The notes beneath the pieces were generated by a model. The model saw nothing but the letters and a program-made list of their open reading frames with translations. It was not told where the DNA came from and did not search any database. Source: Amycolatopsis thailandensis (lineage in GTDB: Bacteria; Actinomycetota; Actinomycetes; Mycobacteriales; Pseudonocardiaceae). From it: 64,000 nucleotides of DNA. Position numbers and translations under genes: made by a program. The DNA lies in assembly GCF_002234405.1 (NCBI RefSeq), contig NZ_NMQT01000094.1:24649-88648 (forward strand), given 5' to 3'. Shown here one piece after another: positions 23,172 to 31,321 of this stretch (the stretch's first letter is position 1; every line of letters begins with the position of its first letter).

Positions 23172-26138
23172 CTACTTGCGGCGTGCCCGCCTCCGGAAGA
23201 CGGAACCCAGCGGCGTCCAGATGGCGGGCAGCAGGAGCAGCAGGCAAACGACGAGCCACCAGACCGGCGCCTCGCCGCGCCGCCAGCCCGCGACGACGTC
23301 GCCGAGCCAGCCGAACAGCGGCTCGCGGACCGGCGGCAGGAACGCGGCGAACAGCAGACCCGCTCCCACCAGCACGCAGAGCACCGTGAGCACCATCCGC
23401 CACGTCTTGCGCAACGTCATCAGGCTGACCGCCAGGAACACGATGGCGCCCGCGGCCACCGGGACGCCGACCCATTGCAGGACGGGACCGCCCTGTCCGC
23501 CGATGACGAAACCGGCCAGCACCGTGATCAGCGCGGCGAGCACGTTCCACGGCGCGGGCAGGGTGGCCGCGCCGCGCGTGATCCACCAAGCGCTGCGCCC
23601 CGCCGCCTGGGCGAAGGTCGCGGCGGGCTGGACCGTTTTCGGCACCCGCGTCGCCCCCGCCGCCGCGTTGAGCCCGGCGGCACCCGCCTTGACCAGCGTC
23701 TTCGTCAGCAGCATCGTGCCGCGTTCGTGTTCGAACCGCTCGCCGGAGACCTGGCAAGCCTGGAACGCGCGCTGGGTCTGCTCGTCGGTTTCCGGCTCGT
23801 TCTCGATCAGTTTTCTGAACCGTTCCGACGGTTTCCCGTTCCCTTTGGCCGTTTTCGCGTCGTGTCCGCTGTGGAGGCCGACGCAGGGCAGTTCTTCGCG
23901 TGCGATCTCCAGCTGCCGCACCCGCGCGAGCACCATCGCCGTCACCGGCATACTGATCGGGAGGGCGGCTTCGCCTTCGACGTCGGCGAGTTCGCCGTCG
24001 AGGCCGAGGAAGGCCAGCTCTTCGGTCAATTGCGCGCACAGCGCGTCCGCTTCCTCCTGCGCCAGCCCGTCTTCCGTACCGGGCCGGCGCCAGCCGATCT
24101 TCGTGAAGGTGTCCCGCACCTGTATCCGGAACGCCTCCCGCCCGACGACGTCACGCAGCAGCCGCAGGCGTTTCGGGTCGAGCAGGCATTGGATCAGCCA
24201 GCCGGCGCCGTCGACCCGGCCCCACATCCAGTCGTTCGCGCGCCAGGACGCCTTGTAGAACGCGCCGAAGTAGTCGGCCTGCATGCCGGTGAGCTTCGTC
24301 CACGAACGACGGCGCTTCATGTCCAGCAGCGTCCGGGAATCCGCACTCACCTGGACGAGATCGACGCGCTGATCGACCGACGGCGGCTGCGCGAGCAGTC
24401 CCCGGGTCGCGATGTGCAGGCGCACCAAGCGCGAAGTGACGACCGCGTCACCGGCGCTCTTGTCGTCGGAAGTGAGCCCGGTCCACGCCAGCAGCGTGCT
24501 GACCGTGTCGGCGGCCTCGGTATCGGGTTTCTCTTGCGCCAGCGGCAAAAGGATCGGCGTCGCCTGCCGGAGCGCGGCGACCACGAGCGGCCACGCCTCC
24601 TTGAGCGTGTCCGACCGGCCGAGTCCGGCCCATTTCCTGGCGAGCCCCTCGATCCAGGCCGCCAGGGTGTCCGCGGACTTCGGCGGTTCCTGTTCGGTGA
24701 CCCAGCTCGCGATCCGGTAGCCCCGCGCGGCCTTGTGCCGGGCCTCGTGCAGCAGCACCCGGCATTGATTGAGCTGTGTGGCCTGCTCCGGCGACGGATC
24801 GAGCCGGAAGCCCGCGTTCACCAGCTGGAGTCCGGTCGCCACCGAATCGTCGAGCGCGGTGGTGCGGAAGGCGATCAGGTCGCCGAGTTCGCAGGTGTCC
24901 TTCGGCGGCTCGGTGGGCAGGCCGTCGCGCAGGCCCGCCGCCGCGGCCGCGCGCAGCTGCGCCGCCGTACCGGACGCCCACTGACGTCCCTCCACATCGG
25001 ACAGCGAGAGCCTGCGGGTCGCCTCTCGGACCAGCGCGGTGGCGTCCTCCTGGACCCGCCTGTCGCGGTAGTCGTTCATCAGGCGCTGGTCGACCAGTGT
25101 GCCGGGGCCGCCGCGAACCCCCATCGCGGCAAGGGAAACACGGGTTCCCCTGGTCCGGACGACGGCGTCGTTGTGCCGGGTCAGGTCTTCGAGCTCGGCG
25201 CTGATCGTCTGGCTCAGCACGGTGCCGACGACCTTGCTCATCGCGCTGCCGAGCAACGGCGGCCGCTCCGGATCGACCACGACCCGGTCCGCTTCGCGTT
25301 CCGCCGTCGGCACCACGTACAGCAGCAATCGCCGGACGTCCGAATGCGACTGCCGTTCGAAGATCTCCCGCAACGCCGGGCGCAACGGTTTGTTCAGCAG
25401 CACTCCGCCGTCGGTGAGCCAATGCGACCGCGAGACGTCGGTGTACTTTGTCATGTCCGGATGCAGTGGCCCGGTCTTCTCGCCGATCGGCATCCGGGAA
25501 AGCTCGAACGCGCCGGGGAACGACGCGGTGGAGCGGGCCGCGAGCGCGAGCGGCCCCACCACGTCGTCAGTCCATAAAGGACCGTCGAACCGGAAGAGCA
25601 GGCGATGTTCGGTGTCCCGCACCAGGTTTCCGAGCGCGTCGTCGAACCTGGTCGTCTCGCCGTCGATCATCGTGCCGGTGAGCAGCACGGTGATGTCGGG
25701 ACAGTCGGGTTTCACCGTCGCCTTGTCGGTGATCCGGTGCAGCGCGTCCTTCAGGTCCGCCAGCAGCACTTTGTCGCCGTCGAGCAGCGAACGCGGCGCC
25801 TTTTCGCCGGGGTCGCGGATCAGGTTGTCGAGCGATCCCGTGCTGATCCACGTGTCGCGAAGCACCTGCGGGCTCGACCGGAACGCCTCCGCCAGCCCGA
25901 GGCACGCCGCGTTGATGCCGCCCGCGCTCGTGCCGGTGAGCACGTCGAGCGAGACGGTGGCGTTGAGCAGATCGAGCAGGGCGCGATACGGCCCCTCGGC
26001 TTCCGGCGTTCTCGACGCCTGAAGCAGATGCGAGGTCTCGGTGGCGACCCCGCCCATCCAGACCGCGAGGCTCGCCCCGCCCACCATGGTCATCGCCAGC
26101 CGGATCTCCTGCGGCCACGGGCTCCCCGCGTCGGCCAT
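23172..26138 (-). CDS. Large patatin-like phospholipase with C-terminal membrane segments
   Basis: A 988-residue protein. The N-terminal third is a patatin domain: nucleophile Ser71 in LTGTSAGGINAACLG, oxyanion region TMVGGASLAVWMGG, and catalytic Asp243 in LTDGGVLLNKP. The middle (about 300-800) is helical and unrecognised. The last 130 residues have about four transmembrane helices (VLAALITVLAGFVIGG, VAAGAIVFLAVSLMTL, VLTVLCVLVGAGLLFAA, WLVVCLLLLLPAIW). Patatins are lipid acyl hydrolases. ATG 26138 follows GGGGAGG. The length, about three times a plain patatin, and the membrane anchor suggest action on its own membrane's lipids; this is inferred. Confidence 0.82.
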   Translation of the reverse strand: MADAGSPWPQEIRLAMTMVGGASLAVWMGGVATETSHLLQASRTPEAEGPYRALLDLLNATVSLDVLTGTSAGGINAACLGLAEAFRSSPQVLRDTWISTGSLDNLIRDPGEKAPRSLLDGDKVLLADLKDALHRITDKATVKPDCPDITVLLTGTMIDGETTRFDDALGNLVRDTEHRLLFRFDGPLWTDDVVGPLALAARSTASFPGAFELSRMPIGEKTGPLHPDMTKYTDVSRSHWLTDGGVLLNKPLRPALREIFERQSHSDVRRLLLYVVPTAEREADRVVVDPERPPLLGSAMSKVVGTVLSQTISAELEDLTRHNDAVVRTRGTRVSLAAMGVRGGPGTLVDQRLMNDYRDRRVQEDATALVREATRRLSLSDVEGRQWASGTAAQLRAAAAAGLRDGLPTEPPKDTCELGDLIAFRTTALDDSVATGLQLVNAGFRLDPSPEQATQLNQCRVLLHEARHKAARGYRIASWVTEQEPPKSADTLAAWIEGLARKWAGLGRSDTLKEAWPLVVAALRQATPILLPLAQEKPDTEAADTVSTLLAWTGLTSDDKSAGDAVVTSRLVRLHIATRGLLAQPPSVDQRVDLVQVSADSRTLLDMKRRRSWTKLTGMQADYFGAFYKASWRANDWMWGRVDGAGWLIQCLLDPKRLRLLRDVVGREAFRIQVRDTFTKIGWRRPGTEDGLAQEEADALCAQLTEELAFLGLDGELADVEGEAALPISMPVTAMVLARVRQLEIAREELPCVGLHSGHDAKTAKGNGKPSERFRKLIENEPETDEQTQRAFQACQVSGERFEHERGTMLLTKTLVKAGAAGLNAAAGATRVPKTVQPAATFAQAAGRSAWWITRGAATLPAPWNVLAALITVLAGFVIGGQGGPVLQWVGVPVAAGAIVFLAVSLMTLRKTWRMVLTVLCVLVGAGLLFAAFLPPVREPLFGWLGDVVAGWRRGEAPVWWLVVCLLLLLPAIWTPLGSVFRRRARRK

Positions 26139-26241
26139 GTGCGCCCTCCCCAAGGCTTAAGTGCAGGAGCACTGTAGACCGGACGGCCGAACCGGTGTAC
26201 CGCCGTTGGTGCCGAAATTCGTTCACCCGTAAGGGCAAATC

Positions 26242-26310
26242 CCCGCGTTTCGTCCTCTGGACGCGGTAGTTGGGCATGCGAACTACCGCGTTTAGAGGAC
26301 GAAACGCGGG
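26242..26310. repeat. TTTCGTCCTCTG-family inverted repeat, copy 2
   Basis: Arms 26242-26271 and 26281-26310 pair over 30 bp with two G-U wobbles around a 9-base loop. The sequence parallels copies at 16126 and 51545, and the paired changes keep the stem. Confidence 0.8.
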
Positions 26311-26359
26311 AAGGGGCGGGGCGTTCGCGACACGCCTCCCCTCGGGCGACGCCCACGTG

Positions 26360-26406
26360 GTGAAGGCCTCCTTCACTACCTTGAGGGTAGGTAAGGAGGC
26401 CTTCAC
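26360..26406. repeat. GTGAAGGCCTCCTT-family inverted repeat, copy 2
   Basis: Arms 26360-26373 and 26393-26406 are complementary, a 2-base bulge follows, then CTACC/GGTAG closes the inside. It is closely related to 19364-19420. Confidence 0.75.
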
Positions 26407-26450
26407 GGACCTTGCGACGCGGCCAGGAAGCGAAGCCACGGGCCGAACGC

Positions 26451-26503
26451 GTTGCGAAAGCCACTTTCGCAACGTTGAAGGTTGCGAAAGCCACTTTCGC
26501 AAC
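26451..26503. repeat. Duplicated GTTGCGAAAG/CTTTCGCAAC hairpin
   Basis: Two identical 23-bp hairpins (10-bp stem, loop CCA) begin at 26451 and 26481, a 30-bp direct repeat. They are of the same family as 63922-63974 and 12350-12376. Confidence 0.75.
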
Positions 26504-26530
26504 GTCGCCGACAGGTCCAGCGGACCGAGC

Positions 26531-26559
26531 GAACTACCGCATTTAGAGGACTAAATGCG
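26531..26559. repeat. Half copy of the TTTCGTCCTCTG family
   Basis: Only the right arm of the family is present (GAACTACCGCATTTAGAGGA). Compared with complete copies, the following bases are altered so that CGCATTTAG (26538-26546) now pairs with CTAAATGCG (26551-26559), a new small hairpin. It ends 17 bp before the DUF445 stop. Confidence 0.6.
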
Positions 26560-26576
26560 CGAGGAGGCAGGGAAGG

Positions 26577-27821
26577 TCAGGCGGCGAAGTGTTCCAGCAG
26601 GAGCACTTGGGCCTCACCGACGGCGAAGCCCAGGACGGCTCCGGTCGCGATCAGGATCCATTCGTCCTGCTGGAAAGCCGGCCGCAGCAGTCCCTCGAAT
26701 TCGCGCGGCGACAGCTCCTTCATCTTGGTCACCAGCACGTTCCGGATGTCCATCGCGTCGTTGGCGTAGTCCTCGATGTACCGCATGGTCTCCGGCAGCT
26801 TGTCCATGATCTTCTCGGCGATGTTCAGCTTCATGTCCTGATACCGCCTGCTGCCGACGGCGAACACCACCAGCGGCTTCCCGACACCGACGCGGCGGCC
26901 GAGCTGTTCGTCGAGCTGACGCTGGATGAGCCCGAGCACCCGGTCCGAAAGCGGCCCGTGCAGCACCGCCTCGATCACGTTGTGCGGGGTGATGATCTCC
27001 TTCGCGATCAGCGCGCCGTACGCCTCCGCGACCTCACCGCGCCGCTTCAGGAACAGACCTTGCCAGCGCACGCCGAAGTACCGGCGTTCCTCGATCGGGT
27101 AGAAGATCATGCGCAGCGCCAGCCAGTCGGTGAACCAGCCGGTGAAAAGACCGAACAGCGGCATGATCAACGGGAATTTGAACAGCACCCAGGCGACCAT
27201 CTGGATGACGCCGATCAGCCCGCCGAAGACGATGCCGGAGCGGGCGATGAACTTGAACTCCTTGTCGCCCGCCTCCTGGAAGATCCGGTTCAGCAGCCGT
27301 TTGTCCTTGACCAGGGCGGTGACCACCATGCCCTTGAGGTCGAACACACTGTCCACATCGGACTTGATGAGCTCCAGCACGGCCGTGACCATCTTCGGCG
27401 TCTCGGCCTGGACGCGCTGGATCACCAGCCGCTGCATCCCTACCGGCAGCGATTCCCACAGCCCCGGCTGGTAGTGGGCCGCGACGTCGCGCACGATGTC
27501 CTCGACGGCGGCTTGCAGCGGTTTTTCGATCTCCCGCGCGATTCTCTGCGGATCGAGCCGGGCGACGACCTCGGCGGGCTTGATCAGCTGCTCGGTCATC
27601 GTGTCGCAGGCGATGCTCGCCATCCGCGCGGCGCGTTTGGGCACGATGCCCTGCCAGCCGAGGAACGGTTTGATGCCGATGAACTCGACCGGCTGGAACA
27701 TCATCCGGATCGCGACGAGTTTGGTGGTGTAGCCGATCAGGGCGGCGACGATCGGGATGGAGACGTAGATCGGCCAGTGACGGCCGAAATCTTCGAGGAT
27801 CCCGTCGAGGAACGCACCCAT
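26577..27821 (-). CDS. DUF445 family membrane protein
   Basis: A 414-residue member of the DUF445 family, whose function is not known. Hydrophobic ends frame a long helical, charged middle: IPIVAALIGYTTKLVAIRMMF near the N-terminus, a second hydrophobic hairpin near 225-260 with PLFGLFTGWFTDWLALRMIFYPI, and a last helix WILIATGAVLGFAVGEAQVLLL. The repeated pattern TKLVAIRMMF...GWQGIVPKRA and TDWLALRMIFYPI...WQGLFLKRR shows an internal duplication typical of the family. It lies seven bases downstream of the Abi-alpha gene, so the two form an operon. Confidence 0.85.
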   Translation of the reverse strand: MGAFLDGILEDFGRHWPIYVSIPIVAALIGYTTKLVAIRMMFQPVEFIGIKPFLGWQGIVPKRAARMASIACDTMTEQLIKPAEVVARLDPQRIAREIEKPLQAAVEDIVRDVAAHYQPGLWESLPVGMQRLVIQRVQAETPKMVTAVLELIKSDVDSVFDLKGMVVTALVKDKRLLNRIFQEAGDKEFKFIARSGIVFGGLIGVIQMVAWVLFKFPLIMPLFGLFTGWFTDWLALRMIFYPIEERRYFGVRWQGLFLKRRGEVAEAYGALIAKEIITPHNVIEAVLHGPLSDRVLGLIQRQLDEQLGRRVGVGKPLVVFAVGSRRYQDMKLNIAEKIMDKLPETMRYIEDYANDAMDIRNVLVTKMKELSPREFEGLLRPAFQQDEWILIATGAVLGFAVGEAQVLLLEHFAA

Positions 27822-27828
27822 GCCGGGG

Positions 27829-28611
27829 TCAGCCGGCGCTCGGGTCGCAGGCCTGCCAGAACCGGTCGCCGAGCCGGGAGATGTGCACCGTGCGCTTGAC
27901 GAACTTGGCCCGCTTGACCGACTTCTCCGCCTCGCGGACCGTCTCGTCGGTCAGCAGGATCTCGTACTGCGTCTCCAGCGCGGGCACCTCTTCGTCCAGC
28001 TCCACCAGGCCGAGCCCGATCAGCCGGGTGAGGTAGCCGGGCACCTGGTCGGGCAGCGACACCCCGGCGGCCTTGCCGACGGTGGAGGCGTTGCGCAGCA
28101 CGAACCGCCCGGCGCCACCGAGGTTGGTCCGCTCGGCGACGTCGACGGCGGGGAACGGCGAGCCGTCGGAGAGCGCGGAAAGAATGCGGGCCTCGTCCGG
28201 CGTCAGCTGCCGCAGGATGATCGCGTAGAGGTATTCGCGCGCCCTCTCACGGCCGAAGCCGATCGAGTGGTTGAGCAGTTCGGCCATCGCCGCGCGGAGC
28301 GGTTCGAGCTGAGCGCGCGTGTGCACGAGGGTGATGGTCGCTTCGACCGGGCGCGCGCCGTTGGAGTCGGGGCGGTTCATCGCGGACGCGGCGGTGAGCG
28401 CGGCGTGATACGGGTCGTCGACCTCGTCGAGGCGGCGGCGCAGCTCCGAAAGCAGCTGCCGCTCGCCCTGCTTGACGATCTGCTCCGCGATTTCGACGCC
28501 GGGGAGCTTGCGGGTGAACTCGAAACCCGTGCGGGCGGCCCAGCCCGCGAGCTGTCCCGCGCGTTTGGCGAATGCGGCCAGGTCGTCACCGGCGGGTCGA
28601 TCGTTGCTCAC
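27829..28611 (-). CDS. Abi-alpha (DUF4393) family protein
   Basis: A 260-residue soluble protein. The central stretch LRAAMAELLNHSIGFGRERAREYLYAIILRQL followed by TPDEARILSAL matches the DUF4393/Abi-alpha family, named from an abortive-infection protein of lactococcal phage resistance; most actinobacterial members are untested. The C-terminal third has winged-helix-like segments (VPGYLTRLIGLGLVELDEEV). GTG 28611 is chosen because GGGGAG precedes it; a frame reaches 28869. It is the first gene of a two-gene operon with DUF445. The family match is from memory and moderate; a defence role is not shown. Confidence 0.65.
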   Translation of the reverse strand: MSNDRPAGDDLAAFAKRAGQLAGWAARTGFEFTRKLPGVEIAEQIVKQGERQLLSELRRRLDEVDDPYHAALTAASAMNRPDSNGARPVEATITLVHTRAQLEPLRAAMAELLNHSIGFGRERAREYLYAIILRQLTPDEARILSALSDGSPFPAVDVAERTNLGGAGRFVLRNASTVGKAAGVSLPDQVPGYLTRLIGLGLVELDEEVPALETQYEILLTDETVREAEKSVKRAKFVKRTVHISRLGDRFWQACDPSAG

Positions 28612-28699
28612 GGACACTCCCCTCGCGTTCGCGCTGATGCTACCTGCGAGTAGGCCGAACGGCCGAAATTGTGATCGACGCGGGTGTTTGGATGAATAC

Positions 28700-29542
28700 A
28701 TGAGCTTCACGCGCTGGGGTCCGCCGATCGACGTCCTCCCGCTGTTCGCGCGGGAGGAACAAGCCCTGCTCGACGTCCTCACCGGATTGGACGCGGCACA
28801 GTGGTCCGCGCCGACGATGTGCGCGGGCTGGACCGTGCACGATCTCGCCGCCCACATCCTGGGCGACAAACTCGGCAGGCTGTCCCGCGACCGTGACGAC
28901 TACCGGACGACGGCGCCGCGCGAGGGTGAACGGTTCGGCGACTTCATCGACCGGATCAACGACGAATGGGTGGTCGCGTGCCGACGGCTGTCCCCCGAGG
29001 TGCTGTTCGCGATGCTGGTGGACAGCACCTCGCAGATCGCGGAGATGTTCGGCCGCGCCGACCTCGACGCGATCGGCGAGCCGGTGAGCTGGGCCGGTGC
29101 CGAACCCGCGCCGGTCTGGCTCGACGTCGCCCGCGAGTACACCGAATTCTGGGTGCACCAGCAGCAGATCCGCGAAGCCGTCGGCGCCCGGATACTCGAC
29201 GAGCGCGAGTTCCGCGGACCGGTGATCGACACCTTCATGCGGGCACTGCCGCACACTCTGCGTGACATCGAAGCGAGGACAGGGCGGCAGGTCGCCTACA
29301 CCGTCACCGGCCAGGGCGGTGGGAAGTGGACCGCGCAGCGGACCGCGGAAGGCTGGGTGCTCGACAGTGTCGCGCCGACGTCACGCGCGCCCCTGGCCTC
29401 GGTGATGACGGACGCGGACACCTTCTGGCGGCTGTGCACCCGGAACCCGGCGGACCGGGACCGGGTCACCACCAGCGGGGACGAAAACGTTTGCGCCGTC
29501 GTGCTCGGGATGACGTCGATCATCACATCGAGTAACGGCTGA
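28700..29542 (+). CDS. Maleylpyruvate isomerase/DinB-family mycothiol-dependent enzyme
   Basis: A 280-residue protein of the mycothiol-dependent maleylpyruvate isomerase family, common in actinobacteria. The N-terminal DinB-like helix bundle contains CAGWTVHDLAAHILGDKLGRL, whose histidine is one expected metal ligand; a second is in REYTEFWVHQQQIRE (His near residue 152). The C-terminal 80 residues form the sterol-carrier-like extension (TGQGGGKWTAQRTAEGW). The substrate is unknown; the family catalyses thiol-dependent isomerisation or conjugation. ATG 28700 is the first start with the full bundle. Its 3' end overlaps the convergent FMN-binding gene by 20 bases. Confidence 0.82.
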   Translation: MSFTRWGPPIDVLPLFAREEQALLDVLTGLDAAQWSAPTMCAGWTVHDLAAHILGDKLGRLSRDRDDYRTTAPREGERFGDFIDRINDEWVVACRRLSPEVLFAMLVDSTSQIAEMFGRADLDAIGEPVSWAGAEPAPVWLDVAREYTEFWVHQQQIREAVGARILDEREFRGPVIDTFMRALPHTLRDIEARTGRQVAYTVTGQGGGKWTAQRTAEGWVLDSVAPTSRAPLASVMTDADTFWRLCTRNPADRDRVTTSGDENVCAVVLGMTSIITSSNG

Positions 29543-29921
29543 CCTTCTCCGGGTGGATGAGGAGCCGGACGAGCTCCAGGGTTTGGATGCCGGCGAGTTC
29601 GCCCGCGTGGGCCGGGTCTTCGAGGTCCCAGTAACGCTCGGCGAGCCGGGCGGCCAGCTCGTACGCCCCGTCGGGCTCCACCGTGACTCGACCGGCGACC
29701 GAAATCCAGCGTTCGCGTTCACCGACCGGCGCGGCCACGATGATCGACGCGCGGGGATCGCCGCTCACCTTCCGGACCTTGGGCGAGTCCTCGGGCGTGA
29801 ACAGCTGGATGGTGCCGTCGTCGGCGGCTTCGAACCACACCGGCCGGACCGGACCGTCGGCCACGGTCAGGAACCCGTGCAGGGGACGGCGGAGGAATTC
29901 GAGGTCTTCGGCGGTCAGCAT
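29523..29921 (-). CDS. Pyridoxamine 5'-phosphate oxidase-family flavin/F420 protein
   Basis: A 132-residue split beta-barrel protein of the PNPOx-like class, which binds FMN or F420 and often acts as an F420-dependent reductase in actinobacteria. Strands include LHGFLTVADGPVRPVWFEA, TIQLFTPEDSPKVRKV and ASIIVAAPVGERERWISVAGRVTV, the usual order. ATG 29921 is supported by a -10 box TTGAAT exactly seven bases upstream on the minus strand; the GTG at 29927 would overlap that box's spacer. It is divergent from the AraC-type regulator, which may control it, and convergent with the isomerase gene. Confidence 0.75.
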   Translation of the reverse strand: MLTAEDLEFLRRPLHGFLTVADGPVRPVWFEAADDGTIQLFTPEDSPKVRKVSGDPRASIIVAAPVGERERWISVAGRVTVEPDGAYELAARLAERYWDLEDPAHAGELAGIQTLELVRLLIHPEKVSRYSM

Positions 29922-29928
29922 GAGCACG

Positions 29929-29934
29929 ATTCAA
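29929..29934 (-). promoter_or_regulatory. -10 box TTGAAT, leaderless promoter
   Basis: TTGAAT on the minus strand is seven bases before ATG 29921. It pairs with a divergent box at 29991 in an 82-bp gap. Confidence 0.45.
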
Positions 29935-29990
29935 CCCGGCGGGCTTGGACGTGCCCATAGGTGAAAAGCCGGATCACCTGTGTATTCGTC

Positions 29991-29996
29991 TAGCCT
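29991..29996 (+). promoter_or_regulatory. -10 box TAGCCT, leaderless promoter
   Basis: TAGCCT is seven bases before GTG 30004. The same hexamer at the same spacing precedes ATG 45840. Confidence 0.5.
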
Positions 29997-30003
29997 CGTA
30001 GCT

Positions 30004-30933
30004 GTGGACGTCTTCAGTGACCTGATCCGCGGGGTGCGGTCCCACGGCTCGTTGTTCGGCAGTTCGACCCTGTCCCCGCCCTGGTCACTGCGTTTCGTGG
30101 ACGGCGCGCCGCTGACCCTGTGCGCCGTGCTCACCGGGGCGGGCTGGATCGTGCCGGAGGACGGCCCGCCCGAGCCGCTTCGCGCGGGCGAGACGATCAT
30201 CGTGCGCGGCCCGGCGACGTTCGCCTTCGTCGACGAGGTCGGCACGACGGCCGAGCCGATCGCGTGCGGCGAGCACTGCGCGACCCCCGAACAGGGCGGG
30301 ACCAAGCACCGCCTCGGCTGGGTCGACGACCCCGGCGGCGAGACGACCTTGATCGTCGGCGCGTATCCGGTGCGCGGCGAGATCGGCCGCCCGCTGCTGG
30401 ACGCGCTGCCCGTCGTGCTGCGGGTGGACGCCGGGGGCGCGGGCGATCCCGTGCTGGACCACCTCGCCGCCGAGGTCGCCATCGACGCGCCGGGTCAGCA
30501 AGTCGTCCTCGACCGGCTGCTGGACTGGATGCTGGTCTGCTCCCTGCGCGAATGGTTCGACCGGCCCGGCGGTGAGCCCCCGGCGTGGTGGGCGGCTCAG
30601 CGGGATCCGGTGGTCGGCGACGCGCTGCGCCTGCTGCACGCCGAACCGGCGGCGCCGTGGACGGTCGGCTCGCTGGCCGGGCGGACCGGGGTGTCCCGGT
30701 CGACGCTGGCCAAGCGGTTCGCCGATCTGGTCGGGGAACCGCCGCTGACCTACCTCACCCGCTGGCGTATGACCCTCGCGGCGGATCTCCTGGCGGGCGA
30801 GGAGTCCACGACGATCTCGGACATCGCCCGCACCGTCGGCTACTCCGACGCCTTCGGGTTCAGCGCGGCGTTCAAACGCGTGCGGGGCGTCAACCCCAGC
30901 GAGTTCCGGACCGGCGTCGCTCAGCGCAGCTGA
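30004..30933 (+). CDS. AraC-family regulator with cupin sensor domain
   Basis: A 309-residue regulator. The N-terminal 170 residues are a cupin-6-type ligand domain (SDLIRGVRSHGSLFG, LTLCAVLTGAGWIVPEDG, GETIIVRGPATFAFVD). The C-terminal 100 residues hold the two AraC helix-turn-helices: VGSLAGRTGVSRSTLAKRF and ISDIARTVGYSDAFGFSAAF, ending with RVRGVNPSEFR. GTG 30004 is chosen from the -10 box seven bases upstream; a frame reaches 29980. It is divergent from the FMN/F420-binding gene, the likeliest target. The 3' end overlaps the convergent LapA-domain gene by 13 bases. Confidence 0.85.
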   Translation: MDVFSDLIRGVRSHGSLFGSSTLSPPWSLRFVDGAPLTLCAVLTGAGWIVPEDGPPEPLRAGETIIVRGPATFAFVDEVGTTAEPIACGEHCATPEQGGTKHRLGWVDDPGGETTLIVGAYPVRGEIGRPLLDALPVVLRVDAGGAGDPVLDHLAAEVAIDAPGQQVVLDRLLDWMLVCSLREWFDRPGGEPPAWWAAQRDPVVGDALRLLHAEPAAPWTVGSLAGRTGVSRSTLAKRFADLVGEPPLTYLTRWRMTLAADLLAGEESTTISDIARTVGYSDAFGFSAAFKRVRGVNPSEFRTGVAQRS

Positions 30934-31283
30934 TGCCGGGACTTCTTGGCCTGCTTGCGCAATTGCAGGATCCGGGCACCGCCGACGAGCGCGACCAGCG
31001 CGCCACCGGCGATCACGGAGAACAGCATCGCGACGGCCAGCGGCATGCTGCCGGACATGCCCAGGAAGTGGACGGTCGCCGTGTCCTGGTTCTGGAGGAT
31101 GAACACGAGCAGGAACACCAGCACGATCAGCGCCACGATGACGGCGATCCACGTGCCGCTCACCCGGGTGCGTTTCAGCTTCGGGCCTGCCTCGAATTTC
31201 CCGCTGTGGCGCGCGCCGGCGGCTTCGGGCGGCTTGACGGGCTCGACCGGAACCTCGGCGGCGCCCTCCTGCGGCTGCGTCAT
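30921..31283 (-). CDS. LapA-domain (DUF1049) membrane protein
   Basis: A 120-residue membrane protein with a polar, Pro/Glu-rich N-terminus (about 45 residues) and two close transmembrane helices: WIAVIVALIVLVFLLVFILQ and MPLAVAMLFSVIAGGALVALVGG. The hinge QNQDTATVHFLG between them is the LapA-domain signature. The tail is basic (LRKQAKKSRHQL). In proteobacteria LapA joins lipopolysaccharide assembly, but actinobacteria have no such outer leaflet and the role here is unknown. ATG 31283 is preferred because the frame upstream to 31325 lacks a ribosome site. Confidence 0.78.
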   Translation of the reverse strand: MTQPQEGAAEVPVEPVKPPEAAGARHSGKFEAGPKLKRTRVSGTWIAVIVALIVLVFLLVFILQNQDTATVHFLGMSGSMPLAVAMLFSVIAGGALVALVGGARILQLRKQAKKSRHQLR

Positions 31284-31321
31284 GCAGGACAGTGTCCGCC
31301 GAAGTCCGCGCGATCGCGCTC

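Larger units (their letters stand above)
26139..26576. other. Intergenic region with four repeat-family elements
   Basis: These 438 bp between the patatin start and the DUF445 stop hold no gene. From left to right: the patatin leader with a possible minus-strand -10 TACAGT at 26172-26177, then hairpins at 26242-26310, 26360-26406, a duplicated hairpin at 26451-26503 and a half-element at 26531-26559. Confidence 0.8.
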
